From Globodera rostochiensis (taxonomy: Eukaryota; Nematoda; Chromadorea; Rhabditida; Heteroderidae), in assembly GCA_018350325.1 (NCBI GenBank), contig JAEVLN010000016.1, positions 796,193 to 860,192 of the forward strand: a stretch of 64,000 nt of DNA, written 5' to 3'. Position numbers and translations under genes: made by a program. Shown here piece after piece: positions 45,693-56,617 of this stretch. The notes beneath the pieces are model-generated. The model saw only the letters and a list, made by a program, of their open reading frames with translations, did no database searches and was not told where the DNA came from. Numbering within the stretch: position 1 is the first letter of the stretch; the number at the start of each line of letters is the position of its first letter.

Positions 45693-48600
45693 TCACTTTC
45701 TCTTCTTGCCCGGTTGAGGTGCGTTTGAGTATCCGATCAGTCCAAGGACGGGGTGCATGATCGGACGCCGATCACCATGCATAGCCGCTAGAATGGTACC
45801 CATAGCGGGTGCCATTTTCGGTGTGTTTTGCGGTTGGAAATCGGGCAATTGCTGTTGTTGTCTTTGACCGGAAGTGTTGATGGAGTTATCCGCCTGCGGT
45901 TGGGGGGTGATCGGTTGCTGCTGGGCATCCGCAAAAAACCCGCTCTGGCGTACCTCGCGGGGCTGAGAGGCGCCTCCGAAGGATCCGCCAGCAGAACTCA
46001 ATGGAATCGGACCGCTACTGACCGCATTAAATGTGGGAGCAGCAAAAGCACCGGATGACCCCCCTGAAGGGAAAATGTTGCCAAAAAAAAGACTGAGACG
46101 ACCTGAGCCAACACCAACCCGAACTGCTTCCACCAGTGGCGGGGGCAGCCGTAAATGCGTCAACGGAAGCAAAAGTGTGTGGAGGGAAAGTGGGAAATGT
46201 ATGAGGGGGCAGAGAGAAGAAAGTGTGCGGCGGAAGAGTCGGGAACGAATGTGGCGGAAGAGTCGGGAACGAATGTGGCGGAAGAGTCGGGAACGAATGC
46301 GGCGGAAGAGTCGGGAACGAATGTGGCGGAAGAGTCGGGAACGACATTGTGCCGAACAACGGGTGAGGAGTCACGGAGAAACTGGCAAATGCGGACGGCT
46401 CGGCGGTGATGGCCTCTCTAGAGAAAACGGAGAGGAAAAACAGGCTTAGCAGGTGGGCGGGGGCGAACAAGACAAAACTCACCCGACAAACTGTTGCTGC
46501 TGCTGCTGTTGTTGTTGTTGCGATCCCGCATCAAATTGCTGTTGTGGAGATGCAAATTGGGATAAAGTCGGAGCAGTTTGTCGGAGCTGTTGCTGGAGAG
46601 GCTGCTGATTTTGCTGCTCCTCAAAGTGAGTTCCGGTATTCTGTTGATTTTGAATAGGAACGAATTGTTGCTGTTGCTGTCCAACACCTCCATTGAATTG
46701 TTGCTGGCCTCCTTCAAATTGCTGATGCTGCTGCAGCTGCTGTTCTTCATGTTGTGGTGGCTGATGCGAGTTGATCTGCTGCTGCTGAGGTGTTCCTCGT
46801 TGATTCTGTTCGCCGAGTCCTCGATGATTACTTCTCTGCTGCGGGAGTTTTGCATTGTTTGGATGTATGGCCGCTTCGTTGTTTCGATCCAACAACCGCT
46901 CTCCCTCACCTCCCGACACCTCCGGCAATTCGGCTTGTTGTTTCCGTTGCTGCAAATGTTGTCCATTTCTTTGTCCTGCAGGTGCCGTTCTACAGAGAAC
47001 AAATGATCTGATGCCAATGGAGAAGCTTTCTGGCCGAAATCCTCGACCTCGGAAATCTCGGGATGGACAGTCACGGACCCGCTGTTTCGGGGACGAGCAG
47101 TCCGGGAAGGGGGGGGGGAAGATCCCAGACACCCCTCCCGAGCCCTTCGCCCTTCCTCGGGAAGGGGGGGGGGATCCCAGACACCCCTCCCGAGCCCCTC
47201 GCCCTTCCTCGGGAAGGGGGGGGGGATCCCAGACACCCCTCCCGAGCCCCTCGCCCTTCCTCGGGAAGGGGGGGGGGATCCCAGACACCCCTCCCGAGCC
47301 CCTCGCCCTTCCTCGGGAAGGGGGGGGGGATCCCAGACACCCCTCCCGAGCCCTTCGCCCTTCCTCGGGAAGGGGGGGGGAAGATCCCAGACACCCCTCC
47401 CGAGCCCTTCGCCCTTCCTCGGGAAGGCGGGGGGGATCCCAGACACCCCTCCCGAGCCCTTCGCCCTTCCTCGGGAAGGGGGGGGGGAAGATCCCAGACA
47501 CCCCTCCCGAGCCCTTCGCCCTTCCTCGGGAAGGCGGGGGGGATCCCAGACACCCCTCCCGAGCCCTTCGCCCTTCCTCGGGAAGGCGGGGGGGATCCCA
47601 GACACCCCTCCCGAGCCCTTCGCCCTTCCTCGGGAAGGGGGGGGGAAGATCCCAGACACCCCTCCCGAGCCCTTCGCCCTTCCTCGGGAAGGGGGGGGGG
47701 ATCCCAGACACCCCTCCCGAGCCCTTCGCCCTTCCTCGGGAAGGGGGGGGAAGATCCCAGACACCCCTCCCGAGCCCCTCGCCCTTCCTCGGGAAGGGGG
47801 GGGGATCCCAGACACCCCTCCCGAGCCCCTCGCCCTTCCTCGGGAAGGGGGGGGGGATCCCAGACACCCCTCCCGAGCCCTTCGCCCTTCCTCGGGAAGG
47901 GGGGGGGAAGATCCCAGACACCCCTCCCGAGCCCTTCGCCCTTCCTCGGGAAGGGGGGGGGGAAAAAGACTCCAGACACCCCTCCCGAGCCCCTCGCCCT
48001 TCCTCGGGAAGGGGGGGGGGGAAAAAGACTCCAGACACCCCTCCCGAGCCCCTCGCCCTTCCTCGGGAAGGGGGGGGGGAAAAAGACTCCAGACACCCCT
48101 CCCGAGCCCCTCGCCCTTCCTCGGGAAGGGGGGGGGAGATCCCAGACACCCCTCCCGAGCCCTTCGCCCTTCCTCGGGAAGGGGGGGGGGAAAAAGACTC
48201 CAGACACCCCTCCCGAGCCCCTCGCCCTTCCTCGGGAAGGGGGGGGGGGATCCCAGACACCCCTCCCGAGCCCTTCGCCCTTCCTCGGGAAGGGGGGGGG
48301 GGAAGATCCCAGACACCCCTCCCGAGCCCTTCGCCCTTCCTCGGGAAGGGGGGGGGGAAAAGACTCCAGACACCCCTCCCGAGCCCCTCGCCCTTCCTCG
48401 GGAAGGGGGGGGGATCCCAGACACCCCTCCCGAGCCCCTCGCCCTTCCTCGGGAAGGGGGGGGGGGATCCCAGACACCCCTCCCGAGCCCCTCGCCCTTC
48501 CTCGGGAAGGGGGGGGGATCCCAGACACCCCTCCCGAGCCCTTCGCCCTTCCTCGGGAAGGGCGGGGGGGATCCCAGACACCCCTCCCGAGCCCCTCGCC

Positions 48601-51600
48601 CTTCCTCGGGAAGGGGGGGGGGATCCCAGACACCCCTCCCGAGCCCCTCGCCCTTCCTCGGGAAGGGCGGGGGGGGGGGGGGATCCCAGACACCCCTCCC
48701 GAGCCCCTCGCCCTTCCTCGGGAAGGGGGGGGGGATCCCAGACACCCCTCCCGAGCCCTTCGCCCTTCCTCGGGAAGGGGGGGGGATCCCAGACACCCCT
48801 CCCGAGCCCCTCGCCCTTCCTCGGGAAGGGGGGGGGATCCCAGACACCCCTCCCGAGCCCCTCGCCCTTCCTCGGGAAGGGGGGGGGGGATCCCAGACAC
48901 CCCTCCCGAGCCCCTCGCCCTTCCTCGGGAAGGGCGGGGGGGGGGGGGGGGGATCCCAGACACCCCTCCCGAGCCCCTCGCCCTTCCTCGGGAAGGGGGG
49001 GGGGATCCCAGACACCCCTCCCGAGCCCCTCGCCCTTCCTCGGGAAGGGCGGGGGGGGGGGGATCCCAGACACCCCTCCCGAGCCCCTCGCCCTTCCTCG
49101 GGAAGGGGGGGGGGATCCCAGACACCCCTCCCGAGCCCCTCGCCCTTCCTCGGGAAGGGCGGGGGGGGGGGATCCCAGACACCCCTCCCGAGCCCCTCGC
49201 CCTTCCTCGGGAAGGGGGGGGGGGGGGATCCCAGACACCCCTCCCGAGCCCTTCGCCCTTCCTCGGGAAGGGCGGGGGGGATCCCAGACACCCCTCCCGA
49301 GCCCCTCGCCCTTCCTCGGGAAGGGGGGGGGGATCCCAGACACCCCTCCCGAGCCCTTCGCCCTTCCTCGGGAAGGGCGGGGGGGATCCCAGACACCCCT
49401 CCCGAGCCCCTCGCCCTTCCTCGGGAAGGGGGGGGGGATCCCAGACACCCCTCCCGAGCCCCTCGCCCTTCCTCGGGAAGGGGGGGGGGATCCCAGACAC
49501 CCCTCCCGAGCCCCTCGCCCTTCCTCGGGAAGGGGGGGGGATCCCAGACACCCCTCCCGAGCCCCTCGCCCTTCCTCGGGAAGGGGGGGGGGATCCCAGA
49601 CACCCCTCCCGAGCCCTTCGCCCTTCCTCGGGAAGGGCGGGGGGGGGGGGGGATCCCAGACACCCCTCCCGAGCCCCTCGCCCTTCCTCGGGAAGGGGGG
49701 GGGATCCCAGACACCCCTCCCGAGCCCCTCGCCCTTCCTCGGGAAGGGGGGGGGGATCCCAGACACCCCTCCCGAGCCCCTCGCCCTTCCTCGGGAAGGG
49801 GGGGGGGATCCCAGACACCCCTCCCGAGCCCTTCGCCCTTCCTCGGGAAGGCGGGGGGGGGGGGGATCCCAGACACCCCTCCCGAGCCCCTCGCCCTTCC
49901 TCGGGAAGGGGGGGGGGATCCCAGACACCCCTCCCGAGCCCCTCGCCCTTCCTCGGGAAGGGCGGGGGGGATCCCAGACACCCCTCCCGAGCCCCTCGCC
50001 CTTCCTCGGGAAGGGCGGGGGGGGGGGGATCCCAGACACCCCTCCCGAGCCCCTCGCCCTTCCTCGGGAAGGGGGGGGGATCCCAGACACCCCTCCCGAG
50101 CCCTTCGCCCTTCCTCGGGAAGGGCAGGGGGGATCCCAGACACCCCTCCCGAGCCCCTCGCCCTTCCTCGGGAAGGGGGGGGGGGATCCCAGACACCCCT
50201 CCCGAGCCCCTCGCCCTTCCTCGGGAAGGGGGGGGGGGATCCCAGACACCCCTCCCGAGCCCCTCGCCCTTCCTCGGGAAGGGGGGGGGGATCCCAGACA
50301 CCCCTCCCGAGCCCTTCGCCCTTCCTCGGGAAGGGCGGGGGGGATCCCAGACACCCCTCCCGAGCCCCTCGCCCTTCCTCGGGAAGGGGGGGGGGATCCC
50401 AGACACCCCTCCCGAGCCCCTCGCCCTTCCTCGGGAAGGGGGGGGGGATCCCAGACACCCCTCCCGAGCCCTTCGCCCTTCCTCGGGAAGGGCGGGGGGG
50501 ATCCCAGACACCCCTCCCGAGCCCCTCGCCCTTCCTCGGGAAGGGCGGGGGGGATCCCAGACACCCCTCCCGAGCCCCTCGCCCTTCCTCGGGAAGGGCG
50601 GGGGGGGGGGGGATCCCAGACACCCCTCCCGAGCCCCTCGCCCTTCCTCGGGAAGGGGGGGGATCCCAGACACCCCTCCCGAGCCCTTCGCCCTTCCTCG
50701 GGAAGGGCGGGGGGGATCCCAGACACCCCTCCCGAGGCCCTCGCCCTTCCTCGGGAAGGGGGGGGGATCCCAGACACCCCTCCCGAGCCCTTCGCCCTTC
50801 CTCGGGAAGGGCGGGGGGGGGGGGGGGGGGGATCCCAGACACCCCTCCCGAGCCCCTCGCCCTTCCTCGGGAAGGGGGGGGGATCCCAGACACCCCTCCC
50901 GAGCCCTTCGCCCTTCCTCGGGAAGGCGGGGGGGGGGGATCCCAGACACCCCTCCCGAGCCCCTCGCCCTTCCTCGGGAAGGGGGGGGGGATCCCAGACA
51001 CCCCTCCCGAGCCCCTCGCCCTTCCTCGGGAAGGGCGGGGGGGATCCCAGACACCCCTCCCGAGCCCCTCGCCCTTCCTCGGGAAGGGCGGGGGGGGGGG
51101 GGATCCCAGACACCCCTCCCGAGCCCCTCGCCCTTCCTCGGGAAGGGGGGGGGGATCCCAGACACCCCTCCCGAGCCCCTCGCCCTTCCTCGGGAAGGGG
51201 GGGGGATCCCAGACACCCCTCCCGAGCCCTTCGCCCTTCCTCGGGAAGGGCAGGGGGGATCCCAGACACCCCTCCCGAGCCCCTCGCCCTTCCTCGGGAA
51301 GGGGGGGGGGGGATCCCAGACACCCCTCCCGAGCCCCTCGCCCTTCCTCGGGAAGGGCAGGGGGGATCCCAGACACCCCTCCCGAGCCCCTCGCCCTTCC
51401 TCGGGAAGGGGGGGGGGATCCCAGACACCCCTCCCGAGCCCTTCGCCCTTCCTCGGGAAGGGCGGGGGGGGGATCCCAGACACCCCTCCCGAGCCCCTCG
51501 CCCTTCCTCGGGAAGGGGGGGGGGATCCCAGACACCCCTCCCGAGCCCCTCGCCCTTCCTCGGGAAGGGCGGGGGGGATCCCAGACACCCCTCCCGAGCC

Positions 51601-52958
51601 CCTCGCCCTTCCTCGGGAAGGGGGGGGGGATCCCAGACACCCCTCCCGAGCCCTTCGCCCTTCCTCGGGAAGGGCGGGGGGGATCCCAGACACCCCTCCC
51701 GAGCCCCTCGCCCTTCCTCGGGAAGGGGGGGGGGATCCCAGACACCCCTCCCGAGCCCCTCGCCCTTCCTCGGGAAGGGGGGGGGGGGATCCCAGACACC
51801 CCTCCCGAGCCCTTCGCCCTTCCTCGGGAAGGGCGGGGGGGGGATCCCAGACACCCCTCCCGAGCCCCTCGCCCTTCCTCCTCTCTCTTACTGTTGTTTT
51901 GCCTTTGGTTGTCCGTCCTTTCGGCTTTTCTGCTTTATCACCGTTTTCTTTCCGATGCCATTCTGCACTCCGTTAATTTTGTCCGTCAATTCTTTGTTTT
52001 TTGCATTTCCTAGCAGTTTGGACACTTCCAAAGGCACATCTCCGTCAACTTAAAGCACAATAAAAGTCATTTTAACCTTTATTTTGCTCACATTCCACTT
52101 CGAGCTCGGGAGGATCCGGCAAGCAGTTCATTCTCCGCACGGTAACCTTTTGTCCGGAATAAACTTGGGGAAGAATGTTTCCGTCCACCCACCTCATATC
52201 GCACTTTGCCGGGGGCCTCTCCTTCCGATTTGGACACTTTACGCACATTCGCAATCACATCGAATGAAATTTGCCGTCCACCCCGTACCACTTCCCCTCC
52301 GGTAATGGCCTCGCCGGGTCCGACCGCCGTTGAGCCAACCTCTTGAGAAAAACGAAGGCCCTCGAAGGTGCAACATTGCAAAATTAGTCTGAAGTGAATT
52401 TGAACAGGAACGAACTACTAATTTACGGTTGTCGTGGATGGTCAATGTATTCAATTCCGCCAACCCATTGGTTCTTCCGAGGACAGGACAGCTCATTGAA
52501 CTGACCCGAGCAGTTCTGAACAAAGTGATCGTTCGATCAGTTGCCTTTACCCAAAGTAACAGACAGCTAACCGCGATCAGTTTAGGGGCTGTTGCGTGTC
52601 TGTATCGCTTGAGAACCCTATCGCCGTCCCGGAAGAAGCCGTCCGGTTGGCCTTCTGCATTGGTGAAGAATTGACTGTCTTCGTGGAAGTCCCTTTCCGC
52701 ATCGGTTGCTGAAATTACACAACTCGGCTGGGCACATCCCAACACAGGCGCTCCAGTTGAGAGCACCTTTGGTGAGAAAAAGAGTTGCTTAGTTTGTTTA
52801 ACACAAGCAAGAATAAGATAGGAAACCTCAAAACTGTACGGAACCCCGGATTTGCCACAAAATGAGGCGACAGTGGACGAGAAAAGGATGAATGAGGGGA
52901 AGACGATCAGACGGAGGTGCGCAAGTAGCAGCAGGGAGGAGCACTTTGACCGGCACAT
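45693..52958 (-). CDS. Nematode hedgehog-related protein, Warthog/Quahog-type N domain with Gln-rich tail
   Basis: Secreted. The signal peptide (LLLLAHLRLIVFPSFIL) lies in exon 1, which ends at 52827. The ATG at 52958 is my choice; 53054 is also in frame. Further exons: 52572-52766, 52427-52515, 52193-52388, 52092-52146, 51892-52048, 46483-46989, 46119-46417 and 45693-46063; all phases join. The domain shows CGKSGVPYSFEVLSTGAPVL, then GCAQPSC, RKNQWVGGIEYIDHPRQPL, LQCCTFEGLRFSQEVG, PGEAITGGEVVRGGRQISFD and VTVRRMNCLPDPPELEV, the pattern of the Wart/Quahog hedgehog-related family, which acts in cuticle and moulting in C. elegans. After it come a Lys-rich piece, a Gln-rich region with polyQ, a (FPTLPPHS)n stretch and a basic C-terminus. 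No Hint/Hog autoprocessing domain is present. The intron 46990-51891 is filled by a large tandem array. Confidence 0.9.
47101..51888. repeat. About 4.8-kb tandem array of a G-run repeat inside an intron
   Basis: The unit is about 52 bp: GATCCCAGACACCCCTCCCG, AGCCCCTCGCCCTTCCTCGG, then GAAGG and a run of 7-19 G. Roughly 90 copies. Most variation is G-run length, C/T in AGCCC(C/T)TCG, and GGGCGGG, GGCGGG, AAGATCC or AAAAAGACTCC variants (the last confined to about 47965-48370). It occupies nearly all of the intron and ends a few bases from the donor (51891). It is open over more than 4.5 kb in at least five frames. Confidence 0.95.
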
Positions 52959-53214
52959 CCCAACGAATGACTGACCGACTGGCGGAGATGGACGGGGAGG
53001 AAAGGATTTCAGCGGGGAGAGGCACCGAAGCGAAGGACTCCTTACTAAAAGCAAAAAGAAATGAGCACAAACGGCGGGCGTTGGGCGATCACTTTTTGTT
53101 GGATGGGAGAAGAATCGATGCCGAAGAAGGAGGAGAGGAAGATGTGATGGATTCGCGAGATTCGTTCGTTCAATGCGAAGGAAGGGCGAATATTATGGAA
53201 CTTTCACAGATTCC

Positions 53215-53515
53215 TGGGATGAGTTGCCCTTCAAGGACCGGCAGGGATGGGATGAGTTGCCCCTTCAAGGACCGGCAGGGATGCCCTTCAAGGACCGGCA
53301 GGGATGGGATGAGTTGCCCCTTTCAAGGACCGGCAGGGATGCCCTTCAAGGACCGGCAGGGATGCCCTTCAAGGACCGGCAGGGATGCCCTTCAAGGACC
53401 GGCAGGGATGCCCTTCAAGGACCGGCAGGGATGGGATGAGTTGCCCTTCAAGGACCGGCATGGATGGGATGAGTTGCCCTTCAAGGACCGGCATGGATGG
53501 GATGAGTTGCCATCT
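53215..53515. repeat. 22-bp minisatellite CCTTCAAGGACCGGCAGGGATG
   Basis: About eleven copies, some with an inserted GGATGAGTTGCC; the last two have CATGGATG. Located upstream of the hedgehog-related gene. Confidence 0.9.
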
Positions 53516-53866
53516 TCATTCATCCAAAAAGACAAACAATCCGAAATTCTTAAAACGGGATAAACTGTGAAGGACAATGGACAAGTTTAGCACGCCAGGC
53601 AGCCTTTCCTCAATCCTGCTTCATGTGAAGTGACCCATAAAAAGTAGAAACAAACAAATAAACGAGTTTTTCAGTGGAGAGAGGAGAATCAATGGAAGTG
53701 AAATGAATGAATGAATAAAGAACAACGAATATAAAGTTAATTCCTTGTGAATTTATAAAGTTGAAAGTAATGTTAGCTGGATGAAAGGAAGGATTACCCG
53801 AAGTGTGACAACGACAAAGCAGCGGATGTGTGGCGGGGGCGGGGGGGGGAAGGATGGCTAATCAAT

Positions 53867-54477
53867 TTACTGAAGACCGGCGTGGTGGCACTCGAGCATT
53901 GTCTGAAAGGCATTCTGGCAGATCAGATGCTGGATGCCGAGCAGTCCAAAACCCGCTGACGGGTTACAAAACACTTCACATTGGACACCGCTTCGCTTGA
54001 CGATCTCGCGATGCCGACAGCACTGCACATTGTTTTGCCCCTGGGACGCACAGCTGAGGAACTGATTTGTGAGGTGGGAAGAGCCAATAGTGAGGGATTA
54101 TTGACTTGTGAAAAGGCTGTTACCGGTGCAATGTTGAGCAAGCCGCACTGACCCTTCTCGAACGCTTGCTTCATTTGGGCTTGTGTGGTGTCGTAGCGGC
54201 ACAGAGCCAAACAGCCCGTTGGCATTTGCTTCTGCTGACAGCAGGAGAGGATGCGGGCATTGGCTTGGCCGAGTGGGACACAAGGCACGAAATTGGGGCC
54301 AACACCGCATTGATCCGGCGTCGACTGGCTTGAGGCTGAGCGAGTGAGAAGAGCCGTGGAGGCGAAGGGGTGGCCAGGGACTAGCTCAGAATTGCTGCGC
54401 TGCTGATCATCGCCTCTTTGAGCAGTGATCGCTGCGATGGATCGGATCAGTTCCCGGCTGAACACTTGGTCCACAAA
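53867..54477 (-). CDS. DB-module protein, C-terminal exons
   Basis: DB modules are nematode extracellular Cys-rich domains of unknown role. Exon 53867-54061 and the exon ending at 54124 join in phase 0 through an intron of 62 bp. The domain shows CCQQKQMPTGCLALCRYDTT, QCGLLNIAP, then LSCASQGQNNVQCCRHREI, CEVFCNPSAGFGLLG and MLECHHAGLQ-stop, the DB cysteine spacing with its typical G(L/I)G and final CH. The frame is open upstream to about 54477 (QVFSRELIRSIAAITAQRG). It must be entered by an acceptor, since a stop lies just above it. The likely upstream partner is the proline-rich frame 54557-56617. Confidence 0.85.
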
Positions 54478-54556
54478 CACTTTCTATCTCTGATAGAACA
54501 ATCTCTACGTTTATTCAAACCTCAGAATTCTACATAATTCATTTATACAATACAAA

Positions 54557-56617
54557 CTAAAAGACATGCTCCCTCCCACCTTTCCCGTTAGCTGATTCCT
54601 CTCCGATAATTTGCTGCCGTTCTTTCCCTTTCCCTACAAAAATAGGCATTGGCACATCTCGTCGACTCGCAACAGAAACGCTTTGGGATTGGCCCTCTCC
54701 GTGTGGCCGAACTCGGACATTCCACTGATGAGCCGAACTGACGGGACCATAACGGTCGAAGGAGGATGAAGATGAAGGACCATTTTCGCGACTCGAAGAG
54801 TGCAACCTTTCGGGCACTTTAGTTCTGCTGGTCGACTGTTGCCCGACCTGCTGCTGGTCTTCTCCATTTTGATGCGCGGACCGAACGTCGGCGGTCCCCG
54901 CGCCCCTCTCGTCCTCCCCCGCACTGTCTCTCCCATTCTCTGATCCCTTCTGCATCCCTTCGCCAAACTCTTCCAGCTCCCCCATCAGTTCCGGCAGTTT
55001 GAGTGCCATTGTCTTCCCCTCACTGGTACTCGCATTCCCACGCTCACTTCCGGCACTCCCATCCATTAGTCCTTCAGCATTCTTCAGCACAGCCTCAGCT
55101 ATTTCTTTCTTCTCAGTGAGTGATCCCCCGTCAATGGATCGCTCCAAATTGGGAAATGTGGGGCTGAAAAAACAAAAAAACACTGGCAATTTGCTTGATA
55201 AAACCCACGGGACGAGAGTTGGAAAGGATTTTTCGTTAGATGGAAAGGGAGGCGATAGCGGCGGTATTGTCGTCGTATAGGTGAAAAGTTCATCCGGAGG
55301 CGGCGGTATTGTCGTCGTATAGGTGAAAAGTTCATCCGGAGGCGGCGGTATTGTCGTCGTATAGGTGAAAAGTTCATCCGGAGGCGGCGGTATTGTCGTC
55401 GTATAGGTGAAAAGTTCATCCGGAGGCGGCGGTATTGTCGTCGTATAGGTGAAAAGTTCATCCGGAGGTGCTGGAGGACCGTGGGGCTGGACAAATGCAG
55501 AATCAGTCTCAGTCTTTCCATTGTTGCCAGTGATGTCCAAATCCTCAAGTGGAACTGGAGTTCCCTTCGCAATTGGCGCATCCGGCGGAGGAAGGATCAG
55601 AGAGGAGGGGGGATATGGTGAATGGGGAAATAAAGCAGTTGGAGGAGGAGGAGGTGAAGAAAGATTGGGAATAACAAATGTTGTTGGAGGAAAAGGAGGA
55701 GGAGGGAGAAGAGGAGGAGGAGGAGGGGGGGGAGGAAGAGAAGGAGGGAGAAAAGGAGGAGAAGGAGGAGGGGGAGGAAGAGGAGGAGGGAGAAAAGGAG
55801 GAGAAGGAGGAGGGGGAGGAAGAGAAGGAGGGAGAAAAGGAGGAGAAGGGGAAGGAAGAGAAGGAGGGAGAAGAGTAGGAGAAAGAGGGGGAGGAAGAGA
55901 AGGAGGGAGAAGAGGAGGGGGAGGAGAGGAAGGAAGGATTGATTGAGGAGGAACTGACGTCATAAAAAGGAACGATGAAGGTCGCTGCTGCTGGAAGGTG
56001 TTTCCCTCGAGTGAATGGGCATCTGTGGAATAAATCCGATTTCCGTTGTCCAAATATGCTTTGTAAACAAACTTTGGTCTGTTTGCGGCCAAAAGTTGCT
56101 GTTTTCTCCATGTTGATGACGATGTCCAACAGGAACATTCGTCAACCGTTGTCTTGACAATTGTGTGAGAATGGGCGGCGGAGGAACGAAAGTTTCGAAA
56201 AAATCGGATGGGTTGGAGCCGAAAGAGCCTACAAATGTGGCACGAGGCGGAGGAGGGACAGAACTCGACTGGAAGATGAGGGAAGATGCTTTGCTTTGGT
56301 GGAAGGAAAGTGGGGGAAAATGCCTGATGATGAAAGGGAGCAATGCAAGGCAAATAGCCGGAGGACAAGCACAGTTGCGGGCAGCTTTGTCGAATTCGAC
56401 TGGCACAACAAAAAGTCGAGGGGATCCGAAGGCATTCGAAGGGCATTTGTGTCGCGAGTGGGGGAGGCGGCGGAGGGGGAGGGAATAGTGGCGGAAGATC
56501 CGGTGACGGCTGCTGGAAGAGACGGGACGGTATGAGGTGAAGGAAGAGCAAGATGAAGGAAGAAGGATGAAGACACGGAGAAGCCATCGTTTGGTCGCAA
56601 AGGTAACCGGAGAACAA
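54557..56617 (-). CDS. Proline-rich reading frame, probable N-terminal part of the DB-module protein
   Basis: A 686-codon frame on the minus strand. Near the start is a hydrophobic stretch (SSFILLFLHLIPSRLF) that could be a signal peptide, then Pro/Ser-rich sequence, five copies of PPPPDELFTYTTTI (55255-55470), and an acidic Glu/Gly/Ser-rich end. A donor at about 54645 (TTT|GTAGGG, phase 0) could join the acceptor at 54477 (GATAG|AAAGTG) to give one secreted proline-rich DB-module protein. This join is inference. Parts may still be intronic, because the (GGAGGA)n tract at 55690-55940 keeps frames open without selection. Confidence 0.5.
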   Translation of the reverse strand: MFSGYLCDQTMASPCLHPSSFILLFLHLIPSRLFQQPSPDLPPLFPPPPPPPPLATQMPFECLRIPSTFCCASRIRQSCPQLCLSSGYLPCIAPFHHQAFSPTFLPPKQSIFPHLPVEFCPSSASCHICRLFRLQPIRFFRNFRSSAAHSHTIVKTTVDECSCWTSSSTWRKQQLLAANRPKFVYKAYLDNGNRIYSTDAHSLEGNTFQQQRPSSFLFMTSVPPQSILPSSPPPPLLPPSLPPPLSPTLLPPSLPSPSPPFLPPSLPPPPPSPPFLPPPLPPPPPSPPFLPPSLPPPPPPPPLLPPPPFPPTTFVIPNLSSPPPPPTALFPHSPYPPSSLILPPPDAPIAKGTPVPLEDLDITGNNGKTETDSAFVQPHGPPAPPDELFTYTTTIPPPPDELFTYTTTIPPPPDELFTYTTTIPPPPDELFTYTTTIPPPPDELFTYTTTIPPLSPPFPSNEKSFPTLVPWVLSSKLPVFFCFFSPTFPNLERSIDGGSLTEKKEIAEAVLKNAEGLMDGSAGSERGNASTSEGKTMALKLPELMGELEEFGEGMQKGSENGRDSAGEDERGAGTADVRSAHQNGEDQQQVGQQSTSRTKVPERLHSSSRENGPSSSSSFDRYGPVSSAHQWNVRVRPHGEGQSQSVSVASRRDVPMPIFVGKGKERQQIIGEESANGKGGREHVF
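55255..55470. repeat. 42-bp coding minisatellite (PPPPDELFTYTTTI)
   Basis: Five nearly identical 42-bp copies. The other minus frame reads RRLRMNFSPIRRQY. Period is a multiple of three. Flanked at 55690-55940 by a GGA-rich microsatellite. Confidence 0.9.

Noticed and set aside
46418..52053. Very long ORFs (1,500-1,800 codons) on both strands across the G-run array
   Set aside because: They are products of a stop-free repeat read in several frames. The real coding exons of the hedgehog-related gene flank the array and join across it with matching phase.
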